Assembly (NCBI RefSeq): GCF_002090175.1
Contig: NZ_BBRN01000003.1
Location: 744,001 to 808,000 of the forward strand
Origin: Demequina sp. NBRC 110057
GTDB lineage: Bacteria > Actinomycetota > Actinomycetes > Actinomycetales > Demequinaceae
DNA: 64,000 nucleotides
Direction of reading: 5' to 3'
Below are positions 9,492-18,809 of the stretch, one piece after another. Positions within the stretch are counted from its first letter, which is position 1. Every line of letters starts with the position of its first letter. The notes beneath the pieces were generated by a model. It saw nothing but the letters and a program-made list of their open reading frames with translations. It searched no databases and was not told where the DNA came from. Position numbers and translations under genes: made by a program.

Positions 9492-10448
9492 GTGAGTCCT
9501 GTCCCCCCGGCGACCATCGACGGCCCGTTCACCGCCTTCACGCGTGACCAGTGGGCCGCGCTCGCCGACGCCACGCCCCTGCCCCTCACCCACGAGGACA
9601 TCCGCCGTGTCCGCGGCCTCGGGGACCCGATCGACCTCACCGAGGTGGACCGCATCTACCGGCCGCTGTCGCGCCTGCTCGACCTCTACTCGGAGGCGGT
9701 GGGCGGCCTGCACTCCGCCACGAGCGCCTTCCTTGGCGAGTCAGCGCGGCGCACGCCCTACGTGATTGGCATCGCGGGCTCCGTCGCCGTCGGCAAGTCG
9801 ACGACAGCGCGAGTGCTGCGCGAGCTCATGGCGCGGTGGCCGCATTCCCCGCGCGTCGAGCTCATCACCACCGACGGCTTCCTCCACCCCAACGCGGTGC
9901 TCGCGGAGCGCGGCATCCTTCAACGTAAGGGCTTCCCCGAGTCGTACGACCGCCGCGCGCTGCGCCAGTTCATCGCCGACGTGAAGTCGGGCGTCGACGA
10001 GGTCAGCGCCCCCGTCTACTCGCACATCACCTACGACATCGTCCCCGGCGAGCGCGCCGTGGTGCGCCAGCCGGACATCCTCATCGTCGAGGGCCTCAAC
10101 GTCCTACAGCCCGCGAGCCCTCGCGACCTCGACGAGACGGCCCTCGCCGTCTCCGACTACTTCGACGTGTCGATCTACGTGGACGCCGAGCCCACGGACG
10201 TGCGGCGCTGGTACATCGACCGCTTCCTGGCCCTGCGCTCGACGGCGTTCTCGCGGCCCGACTCGTACTTCCTTAAGTACGCCGACCTGTCCGACGCGGA
10301 GGCCGTCGAGACGGCGGGCCACATCTGGGACTCGATCAACGCGCCCAACCTCGCGCGCAACATCGCCCCCACCCGGTCGCGGGCGACGATCATCCTGTCG
10401 AAGGGCGCCGATCACCAGATCGAGTCCGTCCACATGCGCAAGCTGTAG
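9492..10448 (+). CDS. coaA: Pantothenate kinase, type I
   Basis: CoaA phosphorylates pantothenate, the committed step to coenzyme A, and is usually feedback-inhibited by CoA. The 318-residue product has the P-loop [12 protein letters not shown] (residues 93-104) and the type I signatures [12 protein letters not shown] and [12 protein letters not shown] 9492 gives the family's usual length; upstream in-frame codons run through the promoter. Divergent from glmS. CoA feeds acpS in the opposite unit, but no shared control is visible. Confidence 0.96.
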   Translation: MSPVPPATIDGPFTAFTRDQWAALADATPLPLTHEDIRRVRGLGDPIDLTEVDRIYRPLSRLLDLYSEAVGGLHSATSAFLGESARRTPYVIGIAGSVAVGKSTTARVLRELMARWPHSPRVELITTDGFLHPNAVLAERGILQRKGFPESYDRRALRQFIADVKSGVDEVSAPVYSHITYDIVPGERAVVRQPDILIVEGLNVLQPASPRDLDETALAVSDYFDVSIYVDAEPTDVRRWYIDRFLALRSTAFSRPDSYFLKYADLSDAEAVETAGHIWDSINAPNLARNIAPTRSRATIILSKGADHQIESVHMRKL

Positions 10449-10484
10449 GCGGCCGATGCCGCGGCACGGCGGCGTACCCGGGGC

Positions 10485-11336
10485 TCAGGCGGGGCGGCGC
10501 GCCACGACGGTGAACGTGGTGGGGATCCGTTCGCGAAGCGGCGCCGGATAGGCGAAGTCCCCGTCGGGAAGCTCCTCCATCACGGGACTGAAGCGCCAGG
10601 GAAGGGTGTCGCCCTCGTCGAAGGCGTCGATGACGAGCCCCGCGGCGAGCAGAGCGGTGATGATTTCCGTGAGGGAGTGCGGGTACTCGAGGGTGCGGGG
10701 GCTGGAGACGACGCCGTCGCCCACGTAGGTCGACTCCTCGACCCATTCGATTGGCTCGCCGTTGGGGAAGTACCGGTAGCCGGTCACGAGACCCTCGGCG
10801 GTCTCGTCGAGGGCGTACAGGGCGGGGTGCCCGTCCCGGATGTAGAACAGCGCGCCGGGCCGCAGCAGCGAGTACGCCTGTGCGGCCCAGCGGTCCAGGT
10901 CGGCGAGCCACGTGATGGTGCCGATCGACGTGTAGACCAGGTCGAAGTCGCCCTCAACCGCGGCGCGGGCGTCGAGCACGTCCGTGTGGACCCAGGTCGC
11001 GGCGAGCCCCAGTGCGTCGGCGAGGTCCGCGGCCGCCGCGAGGGCGGAAGGCGAGAAGTCGACGCCCGTCACGCGAGCGCCCGCGCGTGCGAGCGACAGC
11101 GTGTCCGTGCCGATGTGGCACTGAAGGTGGCAGACGTCGAGCCCGGCCACGCCATCGGCAAGGAACGGCGCGAGCGCCGCGAGGTCGGTGCGCACCACCT
11201 GGCTGAGGTGGGAGGGATCGTCCCTCATGGCGTCCAGTCCGTACGCCGCCACGTGCAGAGGGACCCGAGCCTCCCAGTTCGCGAGGTTGACGGCCCGGGC
11301 CTCGTCCCAGCCGATGCCGGCCTGTGAGTCGCTCAT
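10485..11336 (-). CDS. Class I SAM-dependent methyltransferase
   Basis: A 283-residue Rossmann-fold methyltransferase. SAM motif I is LDVCHLQCHIG (residues 66-76), an unusual version with two Cys and two His in place of the Gly-rich loop; such LQCHIGxD sequences are typical of one branch of uncharacterised actinobacterial and proteobacterial methyltransferases. VTGVDFSPSAL supplies the acidic ribose-binding residue. The substrate is unknown. It is convergent with coaA (36-base gap containing one GGCCGATGC). TAGCGT lies 6 bases before the ATG, so the message is probably leaderless. Confidence 0.85.
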   Translation of the reverse strand: MSDSQAGIGWDEARAVNLANWEARVPLHVAAYGLDAMRDDPSHLSQVVRTDLAALAPFLADGVAGLDVCHLQCHIGTDTLSLARAGARVTGVDFSPSALAAAADLADALGLAATWVHTDVLDARAAVEGDFDLVYTSIGTITWLADLDRWAAQAYSLLRPGALFYIRDGHPALYALDETAEGLVTGYRYFPNGEPIEWVEESTYVGDGVVSSPRTLEYPHSLTEIITALLAAGLVIDAFDEGDTLPWRFSPVMEELPDGDFAYPAPLRERIPTTFTVVARRPA

Positions 11337-11342
11337 CAGGCG

Positions 11343-11348
11343 ACGCTA
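11343..11348 (-). promoter_or_regulatory. -10 box of a leaderless methyltransferase promoter
   Basis: TAGCGT on the minus strand ends 6 bases before the ATG at 11336, with no ribosome binding site between. Confidence 0.5.
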
Positions 11349-11380
11349 GCCCGCCCAGGGGAGCCGCGCACCCTCAGCGC

Positions 11381-12220
11381 CTAAGTGTCGTCGTGGACGT
11401 CGTCGTCGTGCGGCTCGCCCTCGCGGCGCCGGCGCGTGGTCGGGATCTGACCGGTGCGCGCCTCGCGCCGCTCGGCGCGGTGCTCCCTGCGCTCGTCGCG
11501 GTGACGCGCGAGCTCCTCCTGCTTGGCCCGCTGCTCGGGGGTGAGCGACTCCTCGATGTCGCTGGCGAGGTCGGGAAGGTCGGGCTGGGACAGGCCGAAC
11601 CAGCCGAGCACCCTGTCCACCAGGAAGCCCAGCAGGACGCCGGCGATCACGCCGACGACGATCGACAGCAGCAGGTTGTCCTCGGGGAAGATTGCGCCGG
11701 CGATGGTGCCCAGGGCGATGCTCCACAGCGCCCAGATGGTGACGGCGACGGCGTCGACTCCCATGAAGCGCCGGTGCGGGAAGCGCAGCGCCCCCGCCAT
11801 GAGGTTCACGACCACGCGGCCCATGGGGATGAAGCGGGCGGCGATGATGAACGTGGTGCCGCGCTTCTCGAGCTGGTTCTCCGCCCAGTTCAGCGCGTTG
11901 AGCCAGCGCCCGCGCGTGAAGATGCGCCAGCGCCTCACGTCGGCCTTGGCGCCGATCAGGTAGGCGGCCTGGTCGCCCAGCCAGGCTCCGGCGGCGGCGC
12001 ACACGAAGATGAGGACAAGGATGGGCGAGCCCGTCTGCTGCGACGCCGTGGCGGTCGCGATCACCACCGACTCGCTCGGGACCACGGGGAAGACGCCGTC
12101 GATGAGGGACAGCAGCAGCACACCGGGGTAGATCCACAGCGACTCGGTGAGGGCGAGGATGAATTCCTCGAGCACCGAGGAAAAGTGCAGGATCCAGTCG
12201 CTGAAGGAGTGGTCGTTCAC
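11381..12220 (-). CDS. DedA-family membrane protein
   Basis: A 279-residue DedA/SNARE-associated (VTT domain) inner-membrane protein. DedA proteins are linked to polyprenyl-phosphate or lipid flipping and membrane homeostasis. The core includes FPVVPSESVVIATA and the conserved RFIPMGRVVVNLMAGALRF with its two Arg (about residues 125-145), between several membrane helices. The last 60 residues are a highly charged Arg/Glu tail that is cytoplasmic and not part of the family core. GTG 12220 is preceded by AAGACT at 6 bases, again suggesting a leaderless start. Confidence 0.9.
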   Translation of the reverse strand: MNDHSFSDWILHFSSVLEEFILALTESLWIYPGVLLLSLIDGVFPVVPSESVVIATATASQQTGSPILVLIFVCAAAGAWLGDQAAYLIGAKADVRRWRIFTRGRWLNALNWAENQLEKRGTTFIIAARFIPMGRVVVNLMAGALRFPHRRFMGVDAVAVTIWALWSIALGTIAGAIFPEDNLLLSIVVGVIAGVLLGFLVDRVLGWFGLSQPDLPDLASDIEESLTPEQRAKQEELARHRDERREHRAERREARTGQIPTTRRRREGEPHDDDVHDDT

Positions 12221-12226
12221 GCGGAC

Positions 12227-12232
12227 AGTCTT
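12227..12232 (-). promoter_or_regulatory. -10 box of a leaderless dedA-family promoter
   Basis: AAGACT on the minus strand ends 6 bases upstream of the GTG at 12220. No Shine-Dalgarno sequence is seen. Confidence 0.45.
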
Positions 12233-12262
12233 CCAGCCGCGGCGCGCCGCCGCGATCGGGGC

Positions 12263-12300
12263 ATCCCCTGAGAGGGGATCCGCCCAGGGATGATCTGGGC
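12263..12300 (-). terminator. Tandem hairpins after glmM
   Basis: Two small stem-loops lie between the glmM stop and the dedA-family promoter: a 6-bp stem (12282-12287 with 12295-12300) and a 7-bp stem ATCCCCT/AGGGGAT (12263-12279). Neither has a clear U-tract, so termination is inferred from position. Confidence 0.45.
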
Positions 12301-12305
12301 CGCGC

Positions 12306-13670
12306 TCAGCTGAGCGCCAGGCGCTCGGAGACGACGGCCGCGAGGGCGTCGGCGTGGCGCTGGGCGTCCGAGGCGGTGGAGGCCTCCACCATCACGCGCA
12401 CCAGCGGCTCGGTTCCCGAGGGGCGCAGCAGCACGCGGCCGGTCTTGCCCAGCTCGCGCCTGGCGGCCGAGACGGCCTGCTGCACGCCGGTGTCGGTGTG
12501 CACGCGGCTGCGGTCCACACCGGCGACGTTGATGAGAATCTGCGGGAGCGTCTCGATGGCGGCGCACTGGTCGCGCAACGGCCCCGCCTCGCGCACGCGG
12601 GCGCCGATGAGGAGCGACGTGAGGACGCCATCACCGGTGGTCGCGTAGTCGGCCACGATGACGTGCCCCGACTGCTCACCGCCGAGGCTGTACCCGCCCT
12701 CGCGCATCGCCTCGAGCACGTAGCGGTCGCCCACGGCCGACTCGATGATGGTGATGCCGGCGGCGTCCATCGCGCGGTGGAGGCCAAGGTTGCTCATCAC
12801 GGTCGCCACGAGCGTGTCGTGGTAGAGGCTCCCCGCGTCCTTCATGGCGACGGCGAGCAGGCCCATGATCTGGTCGCCGTTGACGATCGTGCCGGTGTGG
12901 TCGACGGCGAGGCAGCGGTCAGCGTCGCCGTCGTAGGCGATGCCGAAGTCGGCGCCCTCGGCCACCACGCGGTCCTGGAGCGCACCCATGTGCGTCGAAC
13001 CCGCCTGGTCGTTGATGTTGAGCCCGTCGGGGGCATCGTGCATCGCAATGACGGTGGCGCCTGCCGCGGCGAGGGCGCGGGGGCCCACCGTGGAAGCGGC
13101 GCCGTACGCGGTGTCGACAACAACCGTGAGGCCGGTCAGCGGCTCCTCAGCACCCGCGAAGGAGCGCACGGAGGCGACGGCGTGGTCGACGTAGTCGCCG
13201 GCAAGGTGGGAGGCGTCGGAGATGGTCCCGACGGCGGCGCCGGTGGGGCGCTGCCACGGTGAGCGCAGACCCTCCTCGATGAGGTCCTCGACGGTGTCGT
13301 CGAGCTTGTGGCCGCCGCGGGCGAAGAACTTGATGCCGTTGTCCGGCATGGGGTTGTGCGAGGCGGAGATCACGACGCCGAGGTCCGCCTCGACTGCGTC
13401 GGTCAGGAACGCGACGCCGGGGGTGGGCACCACTCCCACGTCAAGCACGTCGACGCCCGCAGACGCGAGCCCGGCGGCGACGGCGTGCGACAGGAACTGC
13501 CCCGAGACGCGAGTATCGCGTCCCAGGACAGCCTTGGGCCGGTGCCCAGAGAATTCGCCGCGCTCGGCGAGGACACGGGCCGCAGACACGGCGAGGTCCA
13601 CGGCCAGCTCAGCCGTGACAACACGGTTAGCCAGGCCGCGGACCCCGTCCGTGCCAAAGAGTCGCGACAT
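12306..13670 (-). CDS. glmM: Phosphoglucosamine mutase
   Basis: GlmM converts glucosamine-6-phosphate to glucosamine-1-phosphate, the step after GlmS on the way to UDP-GlcNAc. The 454-residue protein starts [12 protein letters not shown], has the catalytic phosphoserine loop [13 protein letters not shown] (Ser near residue 104), the metal-binding YDGDADR and the C-terminal phosphate site [11 protein letters not shown]. The ATG is 12 bases after rpsI, so it is the last gene of rplM-rpsI-glmM, a common actinobacterial arrangement. Confidence 0.97.
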   Translation of the reverse strand: MSRLFGTDGVRGLANRVVTAELAVDLAVSAARVLAERGEFSGHRPKAVLGRDTRVSGQFLSHAVAAGLASAGVDVLDVGVVPTPGVAFLTDAVEADLGVVISASHNPMPDNGIKFFARGGHKLDDTVEDLIEEGLRSPWQRPTGAAVGTISDASHLAGDYVDHAVASVRSFAGAEEPLTGLTVVVDTAYGAASTVGPRALAAAGATVIAMHDAPDGLNINDQAGSTHMGALQDRVVAEGADFGIAYDGDADRCLAVDHTGTIVNGDQIMGLLAVAMKDAGSLYHDTLVATVMSNLGLHRAMDAAGITIIESAVGDRYVLEAMREGGYSLGGEQSGHVIVADYATTGDGVLTSLLIGARVREAGPLRDQCAAIETLPQILINVAGVDRSRVHTDTGVQQAVSAARRELGKTGRVLLRPSGTEPLVRVMVEASTASDAQRHADALAAVVSERLALS

Positions 13671-13682
13671 GCGCTCTTCTGT

Positions 13683-14162
13683 TTAGCGCTTCGAGTACTG
13701 CGGCGCGCGGCGGGCCTTCTTGAGACCGGCCTTCTTGCGCTCGACGACGCGGGCGTCGCGGGTGAGGAAGCCGGCCTTCTTCAGGGTGGGCCGGTTGGTC
13801 TCCTCGTCGATCTCGTTGAGGGCGCGGGAGACGCCCAGGCGCAGCGCGCCGGCCTGACCCGAGGGGCCACCGCCGGTGATGCGGGCGTGGACGTCAAATT
13901 TGCCCTCGATGTCGAGCAGCGCGAACGGGGAGTTCACGAGCTGCTGGTGCACCTTGTTGGGGAAGTAGTCCTCGAGGGTGCGGCCGTTGATCTTCCACTG
14001 GCCGGAGCCGGGGACCAGGCGCACGCGGGCGATGGCCTCCTTGCGACGGCCGAGGCCAGCGCCGGGGGCGATGGCCGAGGCACCCTTGCCGCGCTCGGGC
14101 GACGACTCGGAGGTGTACTCGGTGGGGGTGTCGTTCTCGACGGTGTCAGTCACGTCTGCCAC
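13683..14162 (-). CDS. rpsI: 30S ribosomal protein S9
   Basis: S9 (uS9) lies in the head of the 30S subunit, its C-terminal Lys/Arg tail reaching the P-site tRNA. The 159-residue product has the S9 core from about residue 35 ([14 protein letters not shown]) to the invariant C-terminus ending KR. The first 35 residues are an acidic, Ser/Thr/Glu-rich extension absent from E. coli S9 (130 residues) but usual in actinobacteria. It follows rplM by 29 bases and precedes glmM. Confidence 0.97.
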   Translation of the reverse strand: MADVTDTVENDTPTEYTSESSPERGKGASAIAPGAGLGRRKEAIARVRLVPGSGQWKINGRTLEDYFPNKVHQQLVNSPFALLDIEGKFDVHARITGGGPSGQAGALRLGVSRALNEIDEETNRPTLKKAGFLTRDARVVERKKAGLKKARRAPQYSKR

Positions 14163-14191
14163 TTCAATCAGTCCTTGTGTCCGTACGCGCT

Positions 14192-14635
14192 TTACTGCGC
14201 GACCTGGGTGATCTCGAACGCCTGCGGCTGCTGCGCGGCGTGGGGGTGCTCAGAGCCGGCGTAGACCTTGAGCTTGGACAGCTGGGCTCGGCCGAGCTTG
14301 GTGCGGGGAAGCATGCCCTTGACGGCGTTCTCGATGACGCGCTGGGGGTTCTTCTCGAGCAGCTCGCCGATCGGAACGGCCTTGAGGCCGCCCGGGTGGC
14401 CGGAGTGGCGGTAGACCATCTTGTCGGTCAGCTTGGAGCCCGACAGGGAGATCTTGTCCGCGTTGATGACGATGACGAAGTCGCCGCCGTCGACGTGGGG
14501 CGCGAAGGTCGCCTTGTGCTTGCCGCGGAGCAGCGAAGCGGCCTGAGAGGCCAGACGACCGAGAACCACGTCAGTAGCGTCGATGACGTACCAGTTCTTG
14601 GTGACGTCACCCGGCTTGGGAGAATACGTACGCAC
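14192..14635 (-). CDS. rplM: 50S ribosomal protein L13
   Basis: L13 (uL13) is an early-assembly protein of the 50S subunit. The 147-residue product begins [19 protein letters not shown] and contains [16 protein letters not shown], both family signatures. The start is GTG. It is the first gene of rplM-rpsI-glmM; a promoter and a leader hairpin lie upstream. In several bacteria L13 represses its own operon through the leader, which is a possible role for that hairpin. Confidence 0.97.
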   Translation of the reverse strand: MRTYSPKPGDVTKNWYVIDATDVVLGRLASQAASLLRGKHKATFAPHVDGGDFVIVINADKISLSGSKLTDKMVYRHSGHPGGLKAVPIGELLEKNPQRVIENAVKGMLPRTKLGRAQLSKLKVYAGSEHPHAAQQPQAFEITQVAQ

Positions 14636-14664
14636 TGTGAAGCCTTCTTACTCGTGAACGGTGG

Positions 14665-14682
14665 GCGGTGCGAATGCACCGC
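14665..14682 (-). promoter_or_regulatory. Hairpin in rplM leader
   Basis: GCGGTGC-ATTC-GCACCGC, a perfect 7-bp stem with a 4-base loop, sits 30-47 bases before the rplM GTG in the predicted transcript leader. There is no U-tract. It is a candidate autoregulatory site. Confidence 0.4.
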
Positions 14683-14754
14683 TGAAGTTTCGGTCGGCGG
14701 GTCCTGCGGAGGCGAGTGGGAGGCACTTCCAGCCGGAACGCACAACGACAGATG

Positions 14755-14784
14755 ATTCTACCGGCGTGGTGCCTTGACGGTCAA
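14755..14784 (-). promoter_or_regulatory. rplM promoter
   Basis: -35 TTGACC (14779-14784) and -10 TAGAAT (14755-14760), 18-base spacer. The -35 overlaps the truA stop codon, so rplM is expressed independently of truA. The predicted leader is about 110 bases. Confidence 0.65.
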
Positions 14785-15674
14785 ACCGAATCCATCGGCG
14801 CTCGTCGCGCCCTGGTGAGGGTGGCCCGCGCGGCCAGATCCGCGTCGGCCGGATAGGACACCTGTTCGAGCGTGAGGCCGTGCGCGGGCGCGACAGCGAC
14901 GCCCTGGGCGCGCTCCGTGAGCGAGGCCGCGGCGGCGAGCCAGTCGAGGCCCCGCCGTCCCTGCCCCACGGGCAGGACGGCCCCCACGAGGGACCGCACC
15001 ATCGAGTGGCAGAAGGCGTCGGCGCGGACCGTCGCGACCACGAGGCCAGCATCGGGGCCGTCCGCCACGCGCTCCCACGAGAACTCCACGAGGTCACGAA
15101 TAGTCGTGGCGCCCTCCCGTGCTTTGCAGAAGGCGGCGAAGTCCCTCAGCCCCGTGAGGGTGGCCGATGCCCCGTTGAGTGCGTCAACGTCGAGGGCGCC
15201 GTCGTGCCACAGCACGTGACGGCGCGTCAGCGGGTCGAGGCCGTCGCGGCGGTCACACACGCGGTAGGCGTAGCGCCGCTGGGTCGCCGAGAAGCGCGCG
15301 TCGAAGCCCTCGGGGGCCTCGCCGGCGTCGAGGATCACGATGTCGTCCGGCGTGGTGCCCTGCAGCCGGTCGCGAAGGCCCTCCCCCGGCGTCCTGTCTG
15401 AGCGCCCCGGCATGCGCTCCCACGCCACCCGCGGAATCTCCACGTGGGCCACCTGATGGCGCGCGTGCACCCCGGCGTCGGTGCGGCCGGCGACGGTCAG
15501 CCGATGCGCTCCAGGCGCCCCGGTGGCCGGGTCACGGACGATGCGCCCGAGCGCCTCCTCCATGGAGCCCTGCACGGTACGCAGCCCCGGCTGCGCGGCC
15601 CACCCGGCAAAGTCGGTGCCGTCATACGAGAAAACGAGACGGGCCCGCACGACCTGGCTGGAAAGCTCGGTCAT
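14781..15674 (-). CDS. truA: tRNA pseudouridine(38-40) synthase TruA
   Basis: TruA makes pseudouridine at positions 38-40 of the tRNA anticodon arm. The 297-residue protein has the family N-terminus LVFSYDGTDFAGWA, the catalytic Asp in VAGRTDAGVHA, and the C-terminal FCHSMVRSLVG. The start is uncertain: ATG 15674 is used here, but GTG 15650 would give VRARLVFSYDG, closer to most homologues. Both starts lie inside a 16-bp stem-loop that also looks like the terminator of the upstream rpoA-rplQ unit, so initiation is probably occluded or dependent on readthrough. It is 61 bases after rplQ. Confidence 0.93.
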   Translation of the reverse strand: MTELSSQVVRARLVFSYDGTDFAGWAAQPGLRTVQGSMEEALGRIVRDPATGAPGAHRLTVAGRTDAGVHARHQVAHVEIPRVAWERMPGRSDRTPGEGLRDRLQGTTPDDIVILDAGEAPEGFDARFSATQRRYAYRVCDRRDGLDPLTRRHVLWHDGALDVDALNGASATLTGLRDFAAFCKAREGATTIRDLVEFSWERVADGPDAGLVVATVRADAFCHSMVRSLVGAVLPVGQGRRGLDWLAAAASLTERAQGVAVAPAHGLTLEQVSYPADADLAARATLTRARRAPMDSV

Positions 15675-15689
15675 GCGGGCCCGTCTCGT
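15634..15689 (-). terminator. Intrinsic terminator or attenuator overlapping truA start
   Basis: A perfect 16-bp stem (15674-15689 with 15634-15649) with a 24-base loop, followed on the minus strand by TTTTC. It begins 47 bases after the rplQ stop. The ATG of truA is at the end of the ascending arm, and the descending arm encodes residues about 9-14. Stem, GC content and U-run fit a Rho-independent terminator. Confidence 0.7.
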
Positions 15690-15735
15690 CGTCGGCGTCA
15701 CGCGTGGGGCGAGCCCCACGCATCGGCCGTCTGAA

Positions 15736-16245
15736 TTACTTGTCGTCGCCCTCGGCGGCAGCCTCGGTCTCGACGGTCTCGGTGGCCTCGGCCTCAGCGG
15801 CGGGCTCCTCGACCTTCTCGGCCTTCTTGGGGGCGGCCTTCTTGGTGGCCTTCTCGGCCTCCTTGGCGACAGCCTTCTTGGCGGGCGCGCCGAACTCGAC
15901 GAGCTCGATCACGGCCATGGGGGCGTTGTCACCCTTGCGGTTGCCGATCTTGGTGATGCGGGTGTAGCCGCCCTCGCGCTCGGCGAAGCCGGGGCCGATC
16001 TCGGTGAACAGGGTGTGCACGACGCCCTTGTCCGAGAGGATCCCGAGGACCCTGCGGCGCGAGGCGAGGTCGCCACGCTTCGCGAAGGTCACGAGGCGCT
16101 CGGCGTAGGGGCGCAGGCGCTTGGCCTTGGTGACGGTGGTGGTGATGCGACCGTGCTCGAAGAGGCTCTGCGCGAGGTTCGCCAGCATGTGACGCTCGTG
16201 CGCGGGGCCACCGCCGAGGCGGGCTCCCTTGGTGGGGGTAGGCAT
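15736..16245 (-). CDS. rplQ: 50S ribosomal protein L17
   Basis: L17 (bL17) sits near the exit tunnel of the 50S subunit. The core is residues 1-115 ([22 protein letters not shown] to the VELVEF region). A tail of about 50 residues, first Lys/Ala-rich then Glu-rich, follows; E. coli L17 has 127 residues, but Ala/Lys/Glu tails are usual in high-GC actinobacteria. It is 18 bases after rpoA and the last gene before the truA hairpin. Confidence 0.97.
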   Translation of the reverse strand: MPTPTKGARLGGGPAHERHMLANLAQSLFEHGRITTTVTKAKRLRPYAERLVTFAKRGDLASRRRVLGILSDKGVVHTLFTEIGPGFAEREGGYTRITKIGNRKGDNAPMAVIELVEFGAPAKKAVAKEAEKATKKAAPKKAEKVEEPAAEAEATETVETEAAAEGDDK

Positions 16246-16263
16246 AGTTCTTCGTTCTCCTAG

Positions 16264-17250
16264 TTACTCTTCGCTGCCCGAGAAGTACACGCCCTGGGAC
16301 GCGCCGTACTCGACGCCGCCGTCCTTGAGCGAGAAGCCCAGCTCCGCGAGCTTCTCCTTGACCTCGGTGATCGACTTCTGCCCGAAGTTGCGGATATCCA
16401 TCAGGTCCGCCTCCGAGCGGGCGGTCAGCTCGCCCACGGTGTGGATGCCCTCGCGCTTGAGGCAGTTGTACGAGCGCTGCGTGAGGTTCAGCTCCTCGAT
16501 GGGCTGGTTGTAGTCCTCCTCGAGCGACTCGTCGGTGTCCGACGGGCCGATCTCGATGCCCTCGGCGGCCTCGTTGAGGCCACGGGCGAGCGAGAAGAGC
16601 TCGACCAGCGTCGAACCGGCCGACGCGAGCGCGTCACGGGCCGAGATCGAGTTCTTGGTCTCGACGTCGATGATCAGCTCGTCGAAGTCGGTGCGCTGGG
16701 CCACACGGGTGGCCTGCACCTTGTAGGTGACCTTGAGCACCGGCGAGTAGATCGAGTCGACGGGGATCTGACCGATCTCCGCGTCGTAGCTCTTGTTCAT
16801 CGAGGCGGGCACGTAGCCGCGGCCACGCTCGACGGTCAGCTCGACCTCGAAGCGCGCCTTGGCGTTGAGCGTCGCGATGTGCAGGTCCGGGTTGTGGATC
16901 TCCACACCGGCCGGCGGCGCGATGTCGGCGGCGGTGACGGCACCGGCACCCGACTTGCGCAGGTACATCACGACGGGCTCGTCGTGCTCCGAGGAGACGA
17001 CCAGGTTCTTGAGGTTCAGCAGGATCTCGGTGACATCCTCCTTGACGCCCTCGATGGTCGAGAACTCGTGGAGAACACCCTCGAAACGCACCGACGTCAC
17101 GGCCGCGCCCGGGATGGACGACAGCAGCGTGCGGCGCAGCGAGTTGCCGAGCGTGTAGCCGAAGCCAGGCTCGAGCGGCTTGAGGGAGAACTGCGAACGG
17201 TTGTCCGAGATGACCGTCTCGGTCAAAGTGGGACGCTGTGCGATCAGCAC
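16264..17250 (-). CDS. rpoA: DNA-directed RNA polymerase subunit alpha
   Basis: The alpha subunit nucleates RNA polymerase assembly and contacts upstream promoter DNA and activators. The 328-residue protein has the N-terminal dimerisation domain ([23 protein letters not shown]) and the C-terminal helix-hairpin-helix domain (about residues 250-310, [23 protein letters not shown]), with an acidic linker near 230-245. It lies 175 bases after rpsK; rpsD is not between them, as in Streptomyces, which has rpsD elsewhere. Confidence 0.98.
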   Translation of the reverse strand: MLIAQRPTLTETVISDNRSQFSLKPLEPGFGYTLGNSLRRTLLSSIPGAAVTSVRFEGVLHEFSTIEGVKEDVTEILLNLKNLVVSSEHDEPVVMYLRKSGAGAVTAADIAPPAGVEIHNPDLHIATLNAKARFEVELTVERGRGYVPASMNKSYDAEIGQIPVDSIYSPVLKVTYKVQATRVAQRTDFDELIIDVETKNSISARDALASAGSTLVELFSLARGLNEAAEGIEIGPSDTDESLEEDYNQPIEELNLTQRSYNCLKREGIHTVGELTARSEADLMDIRNFGQKSITEVKEKLAELGFSLKDGGVEYGASQGVYFSGSEE

Positions 17251-17341
17251 TGTTCATTTCCTTTCCGAGCACCCGCTATTTGATGCTCGCAAGTCCTCAC
17301 GGATCGGTCCGCGAGGGTGGAGGTTCTTCAGTTGAAAGGAT

Positions 17342-17389
17342 CCCGCCTACGGCCGATGCGTGAGCATCGGCCGCCGGCGGGGAGGCGGG
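17342..17389. repeat. Inverted GGCCGATGC pair forming a hairpin (rpsK-rpoA spacer)
   Basis: GGCCGATGC (17351-17359) and GCATCGGCC (17364-17372) form a perfect 9-bp stem with a 4-base loop. An outer 7-bp stem, CCCGCCT (17342-17348) with AGGCGGG (17383-17389), encloses it with an internal loop. It may slow or end transcription between rpsK and rpoA; there is no U-tract. Confidence 0.75.
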
Positions 17390-17425
17390 GTCGCGGTGTC
17401 CGTCAGGAGACGCGGCCCCCGTTCG

Positions 17426-17815
17426 CTAGTTGCGGCGGCGCTTGGGCGGGCGGCAGCCGTTGTGCGCCTGCGGGGTGACGTCCTTGATGGAGGTCACCTC
17501 GAGGCCGGCGGCCGTGAGCGAGCGGATCGCGGTGTCGCGACCGGAGCCCGGGCCCTTGACGAAGACGTCGACCTTGCTCATGCCGGCGTCCTGCGCACGG
17601 CGAGCGGCGGCCTCGGCGGCCATCTGCGCGGCGTAGGGGGTCGACTTACGCGAACCCTTGAAGCCCACCTGACCGGAGGACGACCACGACACCACGGCGC
17701 CCGAGGGGTCCGTGATGGAGATGATCGTGTTGTTGAACGTCGACTTGATGTGCGCCTGACCGTGCGCGACGGTCTTCTTGATCTTCTTGCGCGGCTTACG
17801 AGTGGGAGCGGCCAT
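17426..17815 (-). CDS. rpsK: 30S ribosomal protein S11
   Basis: S11 (uS11) forms part of the 30S platform near the E-site and the 3' end of 16S rRNA. The 129-residue protein shows [20 protein letters not shown] and the C-terminal [11 protein letters not shown] motif; the length is normal. It starts 3 bases after rpsM, so the two are translated together. The following 175-base spacer to rpoA contains a compound hairpin. Confidence 0.98.
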   Translation of the reverse strand: MAAPTRKPRKKIKKTVAHGQAHIKSTFNNTIISITDPSGAVVSWSSSGQVGFKGSRKSTPYAAQMAAEAAARRAQDAGMSKVDVFVKGPGSGRDTAIRSLTAAGLEVTSIKDVTPQAHNGCRPPKRRRN

Positions 17816-17818
17816 GGG

Positions 17819-18187
17819 TTACTTCTTCTTTCCGGCGACGGTCTTCTTGCGGCCCTTGCGGGTACGCGCATTGGTCTTGGTGCGCTGTCCACGGACAGGC
17901 ATGCCACGACGGTGGCGCAGACCCTGGTAGTTACCGATCTCCACCTTGCGGCGGATGTCGGCCTGCACCTCGCGGCGCAGGTCACCCTCGACGGTGAAGT
18001 TGGCCTCGATGTAGTCACGGAGGGCGACGAGCTGCTCGTCGCTCGCGTCCTTGACGCGCAGGTCCTCGCTGATGCCAGTGGCGGCGAGGATCTGCTGTGC
18101 GCGGGTACGGCCGACGCCGTAGATGTACGTGAGTGCGATCACCATGCGCTTCTCGCGCGGGATGTCGACACCGACAATGCGTGCCAT
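17819..18187 (-). CDS. rpsM: 30S ribosomal protein S13
   Basis: S13 (uS13) is in the 30S head and forms intersubunit bridges with L5. The 122-residue product has [14 protein letters not shown] at the start, the helix-hairpin-helix region [12 protein letters not shown] and the motif [20 protein letters not shown]. The C-terminal Lys-rich tail contacts P-site tRNA. It lies 133 bases after rpmJ; that spacer has a 7-bp GC hairpin near 18258-18277 without a U-tract. Confidence 0.98.
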   Translation of the reverse strand: MARIVGVDIPREKRMVIALTYIYGVGRTRAQQILAATGISEDLRVKDASDEQLVALRDYIEANFTVEGDLRREVQADIRRKVEIGNYQGLRHRRGMPVRGQRTKTNARTRKGRKKTVAGKKK

Positions 18188-18320
18188 ATGTCTTGCTTCT
18201 ACTCCTCAGTAGTCGGAGGTCTGACGCTCGTACGTCCCGCGTGGTTTCTGGTGCGGGCCCCGGCCTCCGAGCCGGGGGATTGCCCTAGGGCTGTGCGAGC
18301 GTGGTCTATAGGGGTGTGTC

Positions 18321-18434
18321 TTAGCCCTGACGCTGCTTGTGGCGCAGGTTTTCGCAGATGACCATGACACGGCCATTGCGACGAATGACCTTGCACTTGT
18401 CGCAGATGGGCTTGACGCTGGGCTTAACCTTCAT
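18321..18434 (-). CDS. rpmJ: 50S ribosomal protein L36 (zinc form)
   Basis: L36 (bL36) is a 37-residue zinc-ribbon protein of the 50S subunit. Cys11, Cys14, Cys27 and His32 are all present, so this is the zinc-binding (C+) form; actinobacteria often encode a second, Cys-free copy used in zinc starvation, which is not in this window. The start at 18434 gives [15 protein letters not shown]. It is between infA (52 bases before) and rpsM. Confidence 0.97.
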   Translation of the reverse strand: MKVKPSVKPICDKCKVIRRNGRVMVICENLRHKQRQG

Positions 18435-18486
18435 GATTCCTTCATTCGCCTCGGGACGCCCAGACGCGGACGCTCCGGGACGACGA

Positions 18487-18708
18487 TCACTTGTAGCGGT
18501 AGACGATGCGGCCGCGGGACAGGTCATACGGGCTCAACTCGACGACCACACGGTCCTCAGGGAGGATCCTGATGTAGTGCTGTCGCATCTTGCCCGAGAT
18601 GTGCGCGAGGACGAGGTGCCCGTTGGTCAGTTCCACTCGGAACGACGCATTGGGCAGCGCCTCGACCACGGTGCCTTCGACCTCGATGACTCCGTCTTTC
18701 TTGGCCAT
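18487..18708 (-). CDS. infA: Translation initiation factor IF-1
   Basis: IF-1 binds the 30S A-site during initiation. The 73-residue S1/OB-fold protein begins [20 protein letters not shown] and ends [13 protein letters not shown], nearly invariant in actinobacteria. A strong promoter lies 58 bases upstream, making infA the likely first gene of infA-rpmJ-rpsM-rpsK-rpoA-rplQ. Confidence 0.98.
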   Translation of the reverse strand: MAKKDGVIEVEGTVVEALPNASFRVELTNGHLVLAHISGKMRQHYIRILPEDRVVVELSPYDLSRGRIVYRYK

Positions 18709-18765
18709 GGACTCCACTCACGTTGGTTGACTGGTGTGAGGGCGCGCTAAAACGCCCGACGATCT

Positions 18766-18794
18766 ACTATACGCGAGTGTCGCGCTTGACTCAA
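18766..18794 (-). promoter_or_regulatory. infA promoter
   Basis: -35 TTGAGT (18789-18794) and -10 TATAGT (18766-18771) with a 17-base spacer, one of the closest matches to the sigma70-type consensus in the window. It lies between the LRV gene stop and infA, so the alpha-operon genes do not depend on transcription from map. Confidence 0.75.
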
Positions 18795-18809
18795 GCGCGG
18801 GGCGTCAAC

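Noticed and set aside
16264..18187. Missing rpsD between rpsK and rpoA
   Set aside because: In several actinobacteria, including Streptomyces, rpsD lies elsewhere; not evidence of loss.
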